Below, one piece after another: positions 16,942-26,193 of a DNA stretch of 64,000 bases; position 1 is the stretch's first letter; each line of letters starts with the position of its first letter. Source of the stretch: Gemmatimonadota bacterium. GTDB lineage: Bacteria; JAAXHH01. The notes beneath the pieces are model-generated. The model had not been told where the DNA came from and ran no database searches. It saw only the letters and a list, made by a program, of their open reading frames with translations. Where the stretch lies: contig JAPOZT010000004.1 in the NCBI GenBank assembly GCA_026705925.1, positions 1 through 64,000 of the forward strand. The letters are read 5' to 3'. Position numbers and translations under genes: made by a program.

Positions 16942-19368
16942 ATGAATACCTGCAAGTTGTTCCCTTCCCTACGCGCTAACCGGCTGCGTGCGACGGTCTC
17001 GGGCGTTTCCATCGCACTGTGGTCGATGCGGTCGATGCGGTCGATTCTGTGCCTGGTATTCGTCTTCACCGCCGGCGCGTCAGCAGCGCAGGACAACGGC
17101 CCGGCACCACAGGATCCTGCCCCGTCCGCCGAGTCCGATGAACTGGCAGAACAGGGCCAGTCCGAATCTCGCGGGCAATCCGAACAGGCAGGTCCGGAAA
17201 GCTCGATCCAGCCCGACGAGCCCGCCTTCCTGATGGAGGAAGTCGTGGTCACGGCGCGCAAACGGACGCAGCCCGCCTTCGAGGTTCCGTTGTCTTTGTC
17301 CACGATACAGGTAGCAAAGTCCACCGCCCTTCGCGCTTCCGGCATGGACCTTCGATTCCTTTCGAACCGGGTGCCGAGCCTGCAGCTGGAGTCTTCCTAC
17401 GGCCGGGTTTTTCCGCGTATCTACATACGGGGCCTCGGCAACACGGACTTCGACCTGAACGCCTCGCAACCCGTTTCCGTGGTCTATGACGGCATCGTGC
17501 TGGAAAACGTCATGCTGAAGGGCTATCCCGCTTTCGACCTGGACCGGATCGAGGTCCTGCGCGGCCCCCAGGGGACGCTGTTCGGCCGGAACACGCCGGC
17601 GGGCATCATCAAACTGGAGTCGGCCCGGCCGACCGAAGCGCCAGAAGGTTTCGGTCGCGTGGGTTACGGACGCTACAACAGTGCCGTTTTCGAGGGAGCG
17701 GTATCGGGGCCGCTCGGATCCTCCGGGCTTTCGGCGCGGCTCTCGGTACTGGTGCAGCGGCGGGACGATTGGGTAAAAAACGAATTCGACGGTCCGAATG
17801 ATGCCATCGCCGGATACCGGGAGCTGGCCGGCCGTCTCCAGTTGAGCTGGAAGCCGTCGCCGGATTTCGAATCGCTGGTCAAACTCCATGCCCGCGACTT
17901 TGACGGCTCCGCGCGGGCGTTCCGCGCCAACGCCATTAAGCCCGGCCGCGGCGGCCTGGTGAGCGGCTTCTCCCGAGACCGCATCGCAATCGACGGTCTC
18001 AACAGCCAGGAACTGCGTGTTCACGGCATGTCGATCGAGTTACGGTACCTGATGGGCGGGCTTCAACTCGTGTCCCTGACCGGCATGGAGCGGCTGGAGA
18101 GTTTCTCCCGCGGTGATATCGACGGCGGCTTCGGCGCGGTATTCAGCCCACCCAGCGGTCCGGGCGTTATTCCCTTCCCCTCCGAAACGTCGGGAGCCAT
18201 CCCTTCCCTGCGCCAGATCAGCCAGGAAGTACGCCTGGTAAGTCAGGAACACCGGCCCCTGGACTACCAGGTCGGCCTGTACTACCTTAATGAATCGGTG
18301 GACATCGAGGATTACAACTACGATACGTTCTCCGGCGGGACCTCCGACGGATTCACGCGGCAGCACCAGGAGGCCGAGGCCTGGGCCGCGTTCCTCGCAT
18401 CCACCCTGCACCTGGGAGACGCGCTGGAGATCGCCGGGGGACTCCGGTTTTCCCACGACGCGAAGGACTACACGGCGTGGCGGGATGAAGCGCCCGCGGT
18501 CACCGGCGCCGGCACGATCGGACCCATCCGGCGCAATCCGACCGACAACGCATGGAGCGGCGACCTGAGCATGCGATATGCCGCGTCGCCCCGGGTCCAG
18601 ACCTACGTGCGCGCCGCCCGGGGGTTCCGCGCACCGAGCATCCAGGGCCGGCTGCTCTTCGGCGACGAGGTCTCCATAGCCGACACAGAAACGATACACT
18701 CCATCGAAGGCGGGGCCAAAATGCGTCTCTGGGACGGGCGGCTCCACTTCGACCTGGCCGCGTTCCACTACCGGCTGCGAAACCAGCAGCTCACCGCCGT
18801 GGGCGGCGAGACCAACTTCAACCGGCTGGTCAACGCGGACCGAACCCTGGGACGGGGGTTCGAGGCGGAGGTGGCCCTCGTGTCGCCGAGCGGGTTACAG
18901 ATCACGGGCGGATTGAGTTTCAATCATACCCGCATCGACGACAAGCGTCTCGCCGTGCAGCCCTGCGGCGCGCCCTGCACCGTGCTGGATCCAACAGGGC
19001 CGGAGCCCGGTACGGTCCTGATCGACGGCAACGGCCTGCCCCAGGCGCCTCGATGGATCGCGGATGCGACCCTGCGCTATCCGGTGGCCCTGCCGGGCGG
19101 GTCCTTTCTCGTGGCGTCCGCCGACCTGGCCTACCGCAGCGCGGTACGCTTCTTTCTCTACGAATCCGTGGAATTCCAGGACGACCGGCTACTGGAATGC
19201 GGCGTGCGCCTCTCCTATCTGATGGGGAACAGCGGGACGGAGATTTCCCTGGTCGGCCGGAACGTCTTCGATGACGTATCGCTCACCGGCGGAATCGATT
19301 TCAACAACCTGACCGGTTTCGTCAACGAACCGCCTTACTGGGGTGTGGAACTTGCCCGTCATTTCTGA
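16942..19368 (+). CDS. TonB-dependent outer-membrane receptor
   Basis: Energy-coupled outer-membrane transporter for a scarce ligand (siderophore, vitamin or glycan not identifiable here). After a signal region ending near GASAAQ comes an acidic linker, then the TonB-box-like EEVVVTARKR with a plug domain (VPLSLSTIQ..., YIRGLGNTDFD, LRGPQGTLFGRNTPAGIIKL, about residues 95-230), then a 22-strand type barrel with periodic aromatic strands, ending in an aromatic residue (YWGVELARHF). The length of 808 aa is typical. The family is the iron-complex/sucrose-type CirA-like group. No sigma/anti-sigma pair or TonB gene adjoins it. The signal peptide contains a small tandem repeat. Confidence 0.9.
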   Translation: MNTCKLFPSLRANRLRATVSGVSIALWSMRSMRSILCLVFVFTAGASAAQDNGPAPQDPAPSAESDELAEQGQSESRGQSEQAGPESSIQPDEPAFLMEEVVVTARKRTQPAFEVPLSLSTIQVAKSTALRASGMDLRFLSNRVPSLQLESSYGRVFPRIYIRGLGNTDFDLNASQPVSVVYDGIVLENVMLKGYPAFDLDRIEVLRGPQGTLFGRNTPAGIIKLESARPTEAPEGFGRVGYGRYNSAVFEGAVSGPLGSSGLSARLSVLVQRRDDWVKNEFDGPNDAIAGYRELAGRLQLSWKPSPDFESLVKLHARDFDGSARAFRANAIKPGRGGLVSGFSRDRIAIDGLNSQELRVHGMSIELRYLMGGLQLVSLTGMERLESFSRGDIDGGFGAVFSPPSGPGVIPFPSETSGAIPSLRQISQEVRLVSQEHRPLDYQVGLYYLNESVDIEDYNYDTFSGGTSDGFTRQHQEAEAWAAFLASTLHLGDALEIAGGLRFSHDAKDYTAWRDEAPAVTGAGTIGPIRRNPTDNAWSGDLSMRYAASPRVQTYVRAARGFRAPSIQGRLLFGDEVSIADTETIHSIEGGAKMRLWDGRLHFDLAAFHYRLRNQQLTAVGGETNFNRLVNADRTLGRGFEAEVALVSPSGLQITGGLSFNHTRIDDKRLAVQPCGAPCTVLDPTGPEPGTVLIDGNGLPQAPRWIADATLRYPVALPGGSFLVASADLAYRSAVRFFLYESVEFQDDRLLECGVRLSYLMGNSGTEISLVGRNVFDDVSLTGGIDFNNLTGFVNEPPYWGVELARHF
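17021..17047. repeat. 9-bp tandem repeat in the receptor signal peptide
   Basis: Three consecutive units GGTCGATGC, GGTCGATGC, GGTCGATTC encode Trp-Ser-Met-Arg-Ser-Met-Arg-Ser in the n-region of the TonB-dependent receptor signal peptide. Confidence 0.85.
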
Positions 19369-19557
19369 TTCGAGCCCGTGGGTTTCAGGCGATGCTTTAT
19401 TCCCTTGACACCGTGCTCGAAATCGGACACGTATTAATGTTCCATACTGTAAACTAAATGACACCGTGGCTGGTTTTTGATTATCGATTCGTACGAATTC
19501 CTCCGGATGGCGGGGACACCAGCGCACAAACGAAATCCGAATAACGACCGGGGAGAG

Positions 19558-20214
19558 ATGATGTTAAGATTCGCGGAAGAGATCCTGCTGCTCATGCTCG
19601 ACGACGACGGGAAATTCGTGGGCGTGCCCGACCGTCTGTTACGATATGGTCTCGCCGGTGGCGTATTGATGGACCTCGCCCTCGAAAACCGCATCGATAC
19701 CGATGTCGACAAGCTGGTCCTCGTGGATTCGAAGCCCCTGGGAGACAATCTTCTCGACCCCGTGCTGGCGGATATCGCGGCGTCATCCGAAACGCACGGG
19801 GCGCGGTACTGGATCGAGCACGTCGTCGACCGTGCAGAGGACATCCGGGAGACGGCCATCGACCGGCTCGTCGAACGGGGAATCCTGAAAAAGGAAGAAG
19901 GCCAGTTCCTGTGGGTATTCCGGTCGCGGCGCTATCCGATCATTGATGGAACGGCCGAGCGTGAAGTCAAGTTACGCATCATGGAAGTGCTGTTCAGCGA
20001 TATGATCCCCAGCCCGCGGGACGTGGTGATCATCAACCTCGCCCACGCGTGCAACCTCTTCAAAGAGATCCTGTCCTCGCGGGAGCTCGCCCAGGCCGCC
20101 GATCGCATCGATCAGGTGCGCAAGCTGGACCTCATTGGCCAGGCCATGTCGAGGGCGATCTCTGACATCGAACTGTCCCTCACCCTCGCGGTGGAACGCG
20201 GATACTATATGTGA
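19558..20214 (+). CDS. GPP34-domain (Golgi phosphoprotein 3-like) protein
   Basis: The protein (about 218 aa from the ATG at 19558) opens with MMLRFAEEILLLMLDDDGKF and continues with LRYGLAGGVLMDLALENRI, the signature of the GPP34/GOLPH3 domain; DLIGQAMSRAIS near the C-terminus is also in line. Eukaryotic members bind phosphatidylinositol-4-phosphate on Golgi membranes, but the role of bacterial members is largely unknown. A GGGGAGAG site sits directly before two consecutive ATGs (19558 and 19561); an earlier in-frame ATG at 19477 lacks a ribosome site. No membrane segment is seen. It follows the receptor gene by about 190 bases and is probably transcribed alone. Confidence 0.8.
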   Translation: MMLRFAEEILLLMLDDDGKFVGVPDRLLRYGLAGGVLMDLALENRIDTDVDKLVLVDSKPLGDNLLDPVLADIAASSETHGARYWIEHVVDRAEDIRETAIDRLVERGILKKEEGQFLWVFRSRRYPIIDGTAEREVKLRIMEVLFSDMIPSPRDVVIINLAHACNLFKEILSSRELAQAADRIDQVRKLDLIGQAMSRAISDIELSLTLAVERGYYM

Positions 20215-20276
20215 GGATCGGGTGGCGGTGTGGTGCGCGGAGGGTGGACCTCCGGAGCGGTGCGCGTCGGACCGGC

Positions 20277-21662
20277 CTACCTGCCGTGGCAGCGCTTGAA
20301 CTTCAGGCCGCTTCCGCACGGACAGGGGTCGTTCCTCCCCGCCGATTTGAACGCCTTCTGCCTTCTGAGCTCGGCTTCCTGCCGGCGGATGTACGTCATC
20401 ACGTTGGCGGGGGCCCGCCTGTGGCGCAGTTCGTTGGCCATGAACCGCATGGGGCCGTCGATGTGGTGGAAGAAGGCCTTGTACCCCTCGCACAGGTAGT
20501 TCAGGCCCGGTTCGCCGTCGGGCGTCGTGATGATGCGGTTCTTCGGACACCCCCCGTTGCAGATGAACCGCACGTCGCATGAAAGGCAGTACTGCGGCAG
20601 CGTGTCCAGCTTGGCCTGCCCGAAGGTCCGTTGCTGCTCGGACAGGACCATCTCCATCATCGGAATCTCGGTAATATTGCCCAGCAAGTAGTCCGGCTCG
20701 ACGTAGTGGTCGCAGGCGTAGAGATCCCCGTTGTGTTCCAGCGCCAGGGCATCGCCGCAGGTCTCCATGAAAATGCACAGCCCCGGGCTCTGGCCGGACC
20801 AGGCGGCGAGCGACACGTCGAAGATCTGCACGTACATTTTCCCCACGTCCCGACGCACCCATTCGTCGAAAATCCGGATCAGGAACCGGCCGTACTGCTT
20901 CCCCGTCACCGACCGCTTCGTCACCTCGTTGCCTTCCTGGTACCCGGTGTCGTTGTCCCGTTCCACGATGGGGATGAATTGCAGGAATCGCGTCTTCACC
21001 ACGTCCCGCATAAAGCGATAAACTTCTACAGGATATTCCGCGTTGGCTGCGTGCACCGTGGTCAGGATGTTGAACTCGACCTCATGGACCTGCATCATCT
21101 CCGCCGCGCCCATCACCGCGTCGAAGGTCGGCTTGCCGCCCTTGTCGACCCGGTAGGCGTCGTGCAGCGCTTTGGGGCCGTCGAGGCTCAGGCCGATCAG
21201 GAAGTCGTTTTCGTGGAAGAAACGGCACCAGTCCGCGTCGAGGAGCGTGCCGTTGGTCTGCAGGGAGTTGTAGATACGCGTGTCGGGTTTCTGGAATTTC
21301 TTCTGGAACTCGACGGCCTTTTGGAAGAACTCGAGGCCCATGAGGGTGGGCTCTCCGCCCTGCCAGGCGAAAGTGACTTCCGGCACCTGCTGGGCTTCGA
21401 TATACTGCCTGGTGTATTCCTCGAGCAGATCGTCGGACATGCGGAACCCGCTGCCGGGATACAGATCCTCCTTGGCGAGGAAGTAACAGTACTTGCAGTC
21501 GAGGTTGCAGATGGCCCCCCGGGGCTTCATCATCACGTGAAACGCCGGGACCGGGACCGGATCTCCTCCGGCCGAGGGCATGGACGATGCCGGGACCGAT
21601 TCTCTTCCGGCCGAGGGCATGGACGATGCCGGGACCGCTGTGGTTGTGTCGACTGGGTTCAC
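20277..21662 (-). CDS. Anaerobic sulfatase-maturating enzyme (radical SAM, SPASM) with C-terminal SEC-C motif
   Basis: Converts the active-site Cys (or Ser) of sulfatases to formylglycine without oxygen. The radical SAM motif CNLDCKYCY (Cys 52, 56, 59) is followed by GGEPTLMG, and later cysteine groups (YACDHYVEPDY, CLSCDVRFICNGGCPKN) match the SPASM auxiliary clusters of this subfamily, including the conserved Asp after the Cys in ACDHYVEPDYLLG. The last 20 residues (DPCPCGSGLKFKRCHG) are a SEC-C zinc motif. The start is a GTG at 21662 with AGGAAA upstream; the first 40 residues hold a duplicated 13-residue unit and may be dispensable. It is the last gene of a run that contains three Cys-type sulfatases, its likely substrates. 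Confidence 0.9.
   Translation of the reverse strand: MNPVDTTTAVPASSMPSAGRESVPASSMPSAGGDPVPVPAFHVMMKPRGAICNLDCKYCYFLAKEDLYPGSGFRMSDDLLEEYTRQYIEAQQVPEVTFAWQGGEPTLMGLEFFQKAVEFQKKFQKPDTRIYNSLQTNGTLLDADWCRFFHENDFLIGLSLDGPKALHDAYRVDKGGKPTFDAVMGAAEMMQVHEVEFNILTTVHAANAEYPVEVYRFMRDVVKTRFLQFIPIVERDNDTGYQEGNEVTKRSVTGKQYGRFLIRIFDEWVRRDVGKMYVQIFDVSLAAWSGQSPGLCIFMETCGDALALEHNGDLYACDHYVEPDYLLGNITEIPMMEMVLSEQQRTFGQAKLDTLPQYCLSCDVRFICNGGCPKNRIITTPDGEPGLNYLCEGYKAFFHHIDGPMRFMANELRHRRAPANVMTYIRRQEAELRRQKAFKSAGRNDPCPCGSGLKFKRCHGR
21568..21637. repeat. Direct repeat (31 bp, period 39) at the start of the maturase gene
   Basis: The same 31 bases occur at 21568-21598 and 21607-21637. In the maturase frame the 39-base period gives two copies of Val-Pro-Ala-Ser-Ser-Met-Pro-Ser-Ala-Gly followed by three variable residues, so the duplication is in frame and lengthens the disordered N-terminus. 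Confidence 0.9.
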
Positions 21663-21732
21663 GGTGTTTCCTGGGCCTTTTGTTTCTTGCAGATTCGGAC
21701 CTGCAACAGGGCGTTATCCCGGATGTTCGGTG

Positions 21733-23259
21733 CTATCGCCGGCCGTGCCGGATCCAGGGATCCAGCACATCGCGCGGATGACCGGGAAAGCCTCGTACGT
21801 CGCGCGACCGGTCGAACTGGTAGATGCGCGAGGCTTTCCACTTCGTGTAGGGAAAGGTACGCAGGCGGTCGCCATCCAGAGCGTCGGTGGCGCCCGGATG
21901 GCCGCAAGCCTGCACGCCCCGCCGGTACAGATCGTCGGCGGCATCCCGATCGGACGCAACCCGGTTCGTTACTTCGGCCGGGTCTTCAGCCGTGTTGAAC
22001 AGCTGCTCCCTCCCGCCGTTCGCCAGGTAAATATACTTCCAATCGCCGCTTCGTACCATGATTTTGAACCGATCCGTCCCCGGTTCGCCGTAATACCCGA
22101 AGAGGGTCTCTCTGGGCGGTGCGCTGCCATCCAACACGCCGAGGACGTCCACCCCGTCGCGCACCTGGGGCCTGCCGGCGGCATGGGTGGCGATGGCGAA
22201 GAGATCGGTCAGGCAGACCAGATCGTCTCTTCGAACGTCCCGAGGCAGGCGGTCGGGCCAGCTCACCAGGAAGGGTACGCGGGCGGAGACGTCGAAGAAA
22301 CTCTCCTTCTGCCATGCGGTATGATCCCCGAGGTGGTCGCCGTGATCCGAGAAGAAGCAGATGAGGGTGTTGCCGGCGTCCTCGCGGGTCTCGACGGCGT
22401 CCAGTATCCGGCCCAGGCAATCGTCGATGTAGGTGATCTCTCCGTAATAGCGGGCCTTGAGGACGCGGGTCAGCGCGTCGTTGATTTCATCGGCCCAGAT
22501 GATCCGGTTCATGAAGGGAATCTGCTCGTCCAGGTGGTCCACGTTCTGGTCGCCGCACACGGGCCCCGGCATGCGGTCGGGGTTGTAGATCCGGTTGAAG
22601 GGCACGGGCGGCGCGAAGGGCGGATGGGGACCGATGAAGGACACGAAACCGAAATACGGCCGGTCATCGAACGCGCTTAGCGCCTCGATCGCGCGGTCCG
22701 CGGCCCAGGACTCCACGGTCAAGTGGGCGGGCAGCGGGCTTGCCTGGGGCATGTAGTACATCTCGGTCCGCTCCCCCATGAGCGCTTCGATATAGTCGAA
22801 ATCCGGATGCTCGCGGGCGATCCAGCCCGCGTAGGCGTCTCCGCGTCGCTGCTCCGGGCTGCCGTAGAGTTCCTCGCTGTGGAGCTGGGTCTCGTAACCC
22901 ACGTCTTCGTTCCACGGGAAGGTGTGGAACTTCCCCACGCCGAAGGTCCGGTAGCCCGCGGCCGAAAGGGTACGGGCAAGATAGTTTCCGCACCGGCCCT
23001 CGAGCGTATCGGCCTGGCCGGGCACGGGCGCGGACCGGCCGTTGCTGAATACCCGTGTCGTGGGCGGATCGCATCCCGTACGGATGGTCGTCCTCGCCGC
23101 CACGCAGACGGGACAGGTCGAGTAGCCCTGGGTAAAGGACACGCCCCGCCGCACGAGACGGTCCATGTTGGGGGTGTAGATATGCTCGTTGCCCAGCGCG
23201 GCGATCGTATCGAAACGCTGCTGGTCCGTCATGATGAAGAGAATGTTGGGACGGGTCAT
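21733..23259 (-). CDS. Type I sulfatase (formylglycine-dependent), CxAxR variant
   Basis: Hydrolyses a sulfate ester; the substrate is unknown. The N-terminus RPNILFIMTDQQRFDTIAALG carries the metal-binding Asp of the family. The modified residue is Cys52 in CVAAR, followed by TTIRTG, so the usual CxPxR motif is CxAxR here, a form known from some clostridial sulfatases matured by the anaerobic enzyme. Further ligands are seen in FFSDHGDHLGDH. The ATG at 23259 has AGAGGA upstream and gives 508 aa. No signal peptide is seen, so it is either cytoplasmic or exported by an unrecognised route. It lies between an unknown TIM-barrel-like gene and the maturase. Confidence 0.87.
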   Translation of the reverse strand: MTRPNILFIMTDQQRFDTIAALGNEHIYTPNMDRLVRRGVSFTQGYSTCPVCVAARTTIRTGCDPPTTRVFSNGRSAPVPGQADTLEGRCGNYLARTLSAAGYRTFGVGKFHTFPWNEDVGYETQLHSEELYGSPEQRRGDAYAGWIAREHPDFDYIEALMGERTEMYYMPQASPLPAHLTVESWAADRAIEALSAFDDRPYFGFVSFIGPHPPFAPPVPFNRIYNPDRMPGPVCGDQNVDHLDEQIPFMNRIIWADEINDALTRVLKARYYGEITYIDDCLGRILDAVETREDAGNTLICFFSDHGDHLGDHTAWQKESFFDVSARVPFLVSWPDRLPRDVRRDDLVCLTDLFAIATHAAGRPQVRDGVDVLGVLDGSAPPRETLFGYYGEPGTDRFKIMVRSGDWKYIYLANGGREQLFNTAEDPAEVTNRVASDRDAADDLYRRGVQACGHPGATDALDGDRLRTFPYTKWKASRIYQFDRSRDVRGFPGHPRDVLDPWIRHGRR

Positions 23260-23328
23260 CGGGTTTCCTCTACCGGGTCTGCCGTCGATGTGCCGCCGGA
23301 GCCGGCCGATCACGTCCAGGGCGCGTTT

Positions 23329-24738
23329 TCAAGATGCTCGACGGGCCTGCCGCCAGATACGCCCCACCGCGTCCAGCTTGTCGTCGCCCAAGTACCCGTA
23401 CCGGTTGATCCATACGCCGTCGGCCGGACTCTCCGCCACCACCCGGAAACGCCGGGCGAAATCATGCAGGGGGCCGTAGCCGTGCATGAGTGGCGTGACG
23501 AGCGCGCGCCCGTTCACCTCCGCGCAGACCTGCTCGATGCGTCGCCGCTGGGCGTCATCGGGGATAGGATGGGGCTCATCGGGATCGGGATACCCGTAAT
23601 CGTCGATCCGGGTGGTCGTGATTTCGTCTCCGAGGTCGAAGAGATGGGCGAGCGAACGCACCAGGAGCCGTTCGTCCAGGCCGGGATTACGTTCCAGCAG
23701 CACCTTTCCCCAGAATTCCACCATGACCGACCAGTGCATGGTATACAGCTTGGGGGACACCGCGTCGCAGGTCTCCGGAGCGCCGCGGAAATCGAAGCCG
23801 GTCCACAGGGTGAGAGGCGTCATGAAGGCGTTGGCCGATAGCTTCTTTTCGAGACCGCCGTGCGTCGTGACGACCGTCCGCCAGTGCCGCAGCAGGTCGC
23901 CTGACAGGGCGGATTTCAGGCGCAGCCATTCCGCGATGCCGGGAAAGGACCGGAAGACGGCAGCAAGCGTCGCTGCGCCCCGGCCGGGGCCGCCGAGGTC
24001 GAGCAGGTCCCGGTTTTCGAGCCTTCCGTGCAGGTAATCGTAGGCCGCCCGCACGTCCCGGTGGATGGCTTCGAAGTCGAACCCGTTGGTCGAGGCCCAC
24101 CGCGCCACCTGGGGATTGAAATCCTGGAAGGCCTCGTCCAGCTTGTAACAGGGGTACTCGGGCCAGTCCGGCCGGAAGCCGGTTACGCGGGGATACTGTT
24201 CGAGCAGGTCCCGCACATAGGCGGTGATGTAAGCCCGGATCGCCTCGCTGGCAAGGCAGCCCGTGTCGGCCATGCGGTCCGGCAGTTGCCCGTCCGGTCG
24301 CCTCGGCCGGTCATCGTCCGACAGTCCCGGCGGCGTCGCGCCGCTCAGCTGCAGATAGACCTCGAGCCCGCGGTCCAGCGCCGCGTCGATGAACCGTTCG
24401 ATCAGGTCGCCGTGGGCCTCCGTCAGTTCGTTGGGTTCGCGGGGCTTGTACGGGGTATCGGCATAGTAGGACAGGCGTGGCCGGTAACTTGGTGCGCTCC
24501 GGACCCAGAGTGAACGCCGGCCCCACAGCGGCCGGTCGAAAAGGCGGGGACTGCTGCCAGCGTCGCTGGGCGGCTGGAAGGAACCGACGCCCTTCTCGGA
24601 CGGCGCGGTCACCGTGGGATTCACCGCTACTGCCGTGGCGCCCGCCCGGTTCACCAGGTTGTCCAGCACGGCCTCCACCCCTTCGTTCAGGATGAAATCG
24701 GCCAGGACGGTGATGCCCAGCAGTCGATTCTCGCTCAT
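23329..24738 (-). CDS. Unknown protein, possibly a TIM-barrel glycosidase-like enzyme
   Basis: I do not recognise the family. The 469-aa protein opens with MSENRLLGITVLADFILNEG, has a segment on a subdivided barrel pattern (GLEVYLQLSGATPPG, RVTGFRPDWPEYPCYKLD, VSPKLYTMHWSVMVEFWG, VTPLMHGYGP, GVWINRYGYLGDD), and acidic residues at strand ends (DWPEYP, the E of VMVEFWG). These suggest a TIM-barrel hydrolase, but no named glycoside hydrolase motif could be matched. There is no signal peptide. Placement between two sulfatase genes suggests that it acts on the carbon skeleton of the same sulfated compound; this is inference. Confidence 0.55.
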   Translation of the reverse strand: MSENRLLGITVLADFILNEGVEAVLDNLVNRAGATAVAVNPTVTAPSEKGVGSFQPPSDAGSSPRLFDRPLWGRRSLWVRSAPSYRPRLSYYADTPYKPREPNELTEAHGDLIERFIDAALDRGLEVYLQLSGATPPGLSDDDRPRRPDGQLPDRMADTGCLASEAIRAYITAYVRDLLEQYPRVTGFRPDWPEYPCYKLDEAFQDFNPQVARWASTNGFDFEAIHRDVRAAYDYLHGRLENRDLLDLGGPGRGAATLAAVFRSFPGIAEWLRLKSALSGDLLRHWRTVVTTHGGLEKKLSANAFMTPLTLWTGFDFRGAPETCDAVSPKLYTMHWSVMVEFWGKVLLERNPGLDERLLVRSLAHLFDLGDEITTTRIDDYGYPDPDEPHPIPDDAQRRRIEQVCAEVNGRALVTPLMHGYGPLHDFARRFRVVAESPADGVWINRYGYLGDDKLDAVGRIWRQARRAS

Positions 24739-24770
24739 CTTCCCGTGCTCGTGTTTTTTCGACTAAGCGT

Positions 24771-24848
24771 CAGTCGGCACTCAGTCGGCGGTCGGCGGTC
24801 GGTCGTTCGTCGGCATTCAGTCGGCGGCCGTCATTCAGTCGGCGGACG
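24771..24848. repeat. GTCGGC-rich tandem repeat between sulfatase and unknown gene
   Basis: About 78 bases of degenerate CAGTCGGC/GTCGGCG units, with the 18-base unit CATTCAGTCGGCGGCCGT repeated almost exactly near 24813-24848. It overlaps the last codons and stop of the sulfatase whose gene ends at 24835. Confidence 0.75.
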
Positions 24849-26184
24849 CCATGGACTCGAGCTGCGCCTCGATGAACCGGTCCGCGCGGTCGTCCTCCGC
24901 ATCGGGATCGCAGATCGATCGGAGTTCCCTTTCCAGGTCGGTAACGACCGCCGGATGCGCCTCACACACGTTCTTAAGCTCATCTGGATCCCTTTCCAGG
25001 TCGAACAACTGGTGGGGCGCATCGACGTGATGGATGTATTTCCATTTTCCCTTCCGGATCATGAAAGCGCTGTGCCTCGCCCCGTGGCCATGGTATTCCG
25101 AGAACACGACGCGCTGGTCATCGGTCGCGGGCACATTCTGCAGGAGACGGCCCGCCCAATCTTCCGGGCGTTCGGCGTCCGTCGACGCGAAGAGGCTCGC
25201 CTGGACGTCGTGGAGGTCCACGGGCGTCGATGCCCTCAGCCCGGAGACAAAATCGGGTCCCGCCGCGATGCAGGGGATTCGGCTTGCGTCTTCGTAGAGG
25301 GAGCATTTCCACCACATGCCGAACTTTCCGAGCATCTCCCCGTGGTCCGACGTGTAGATGACATTGGTATCGTCGTACAGCCCGGCTGCTTGCAGCGCCT
25401 CGACCAGGCGCGCCAGTTGCCGGTCAACGAAGGTCACGCAGGCGAGGTATCCCCGGCGCTGGCCCCGCACCTGGTCCTCGGTGAACCGGTCCGTCTGGAA
25501 ATGTTCGCGCACTTCAAGGGCCCGAGGATGGCCTGCCGTTTCCTCTTCGGCACCGTATTCCGGCAGATCGCCGCCCTGGGGATATAGATCCCACAATTCC
25601 TGCGAGGTGTAGTGGGGGAAATGGGGATGGATGACATTTACCGTGAGGGTCCACGGTCGCCCCAGCGAAGGCGCGGTATGTGTCAACCAGTCTACCGCGG
25701 CGTCGACGCGGTCCAGGTCAAGTCGGAGATGCGGCTCATTTACCCCAAACTGCGAAGCCCTTTCCGCGGCGGCCCGCCGGATCCGGAAAGGCCGGCGTCC
25801 TATTTCCGGATCGCCGGCGCCCCGATCCCTGCCGCCGAGGCGCACCTCGCTGAAACCCAGGTCGCCGCTCGGCGCGAAGACGTGCGTCTTGCCCACGTGC
25901 ACGGAGTATACGCCCTGTTCCGACAAGGCGCCTCCGTAGGTGGGGATGTCCGGGTCGACGCCGATGGTGCAGTTGGAATAGGCCTGGATCTCGTGCACCC
26001 TGCGCCCCGACATGAAGGCGGACCGGCTGGGTGTGCAGAGGGGCGACGGGCAGTAGGCGCTGTCGTAGACGACCCCGTTCGCCGCGAGTCGGTCCATGGC
26101 GGGCGTCTGTACGAACGGATGACCGTAGACCGAGGAATAGAACGGGTTGTGCTCGTCGGAGATGAGCAGGACGACATTGGCCAT
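24835..26184 (-). CDS. Type I sulfatase (formylglycine-dependent)
   Basis: Sulfate-ester hydrolase of 449 aa. Canonical features: the N-terminal strand VVLLISDEHNP with metal ligands, the modified Cys50 in CTPSR followed by SAFMSGRRVHE, GKTHVFAP, and the C-terminal metal site YTSDHGEMLGKFGMWWK. No signal peptide is seen. The TGAGGT that ends the upstream PhyH gene doubles as ribosome site 8 bases before this ATG, so the two are probably translated together. The C-terminus lies in a short repeat and may have been altered by it. Confidence 0.9.
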   Translation of the reverse strand: MANVVLLISDEHNPFYSSVYGHPFVQTPAMDRLAANGVVYDSAYCPSPLCTPSRSAFMSGRRVHEIQAYSNCTIGVDPDIPTYGGALSEQGVYSVHVGKTHVFAPSGDLGFSEVRLGGRDRGAGDPEIGRRPFRIRRAAAERASQFGVNEPHLRLDLDRVDAAVDWLTHTAPSLGRPWTLTVNVIHPHFPHYTSQELWDLYPQGGDLPEYGAEEETAGHPRALEVREHFQTDRFTEDQVRGQRRGYLACVTFVDRQLARLVEALQAAGLYDDTNVIYTSDHGEMLGKFGMWWKCSLYEDASRIPCIAAGPDFVSGLRASTPVDLHDVQASLFASTDAERPEDWAGRLLQNVPATDDQRVVFSEYHGHGARHSAFMIRKGKWKYIHHVDAPHQLFDLERDPDELKNVCEAHPAVVTDLERELRSICDPDAEDDRADRFIEAQLESMASAD

Positions 26185-26193
26185 GCGCGGACC

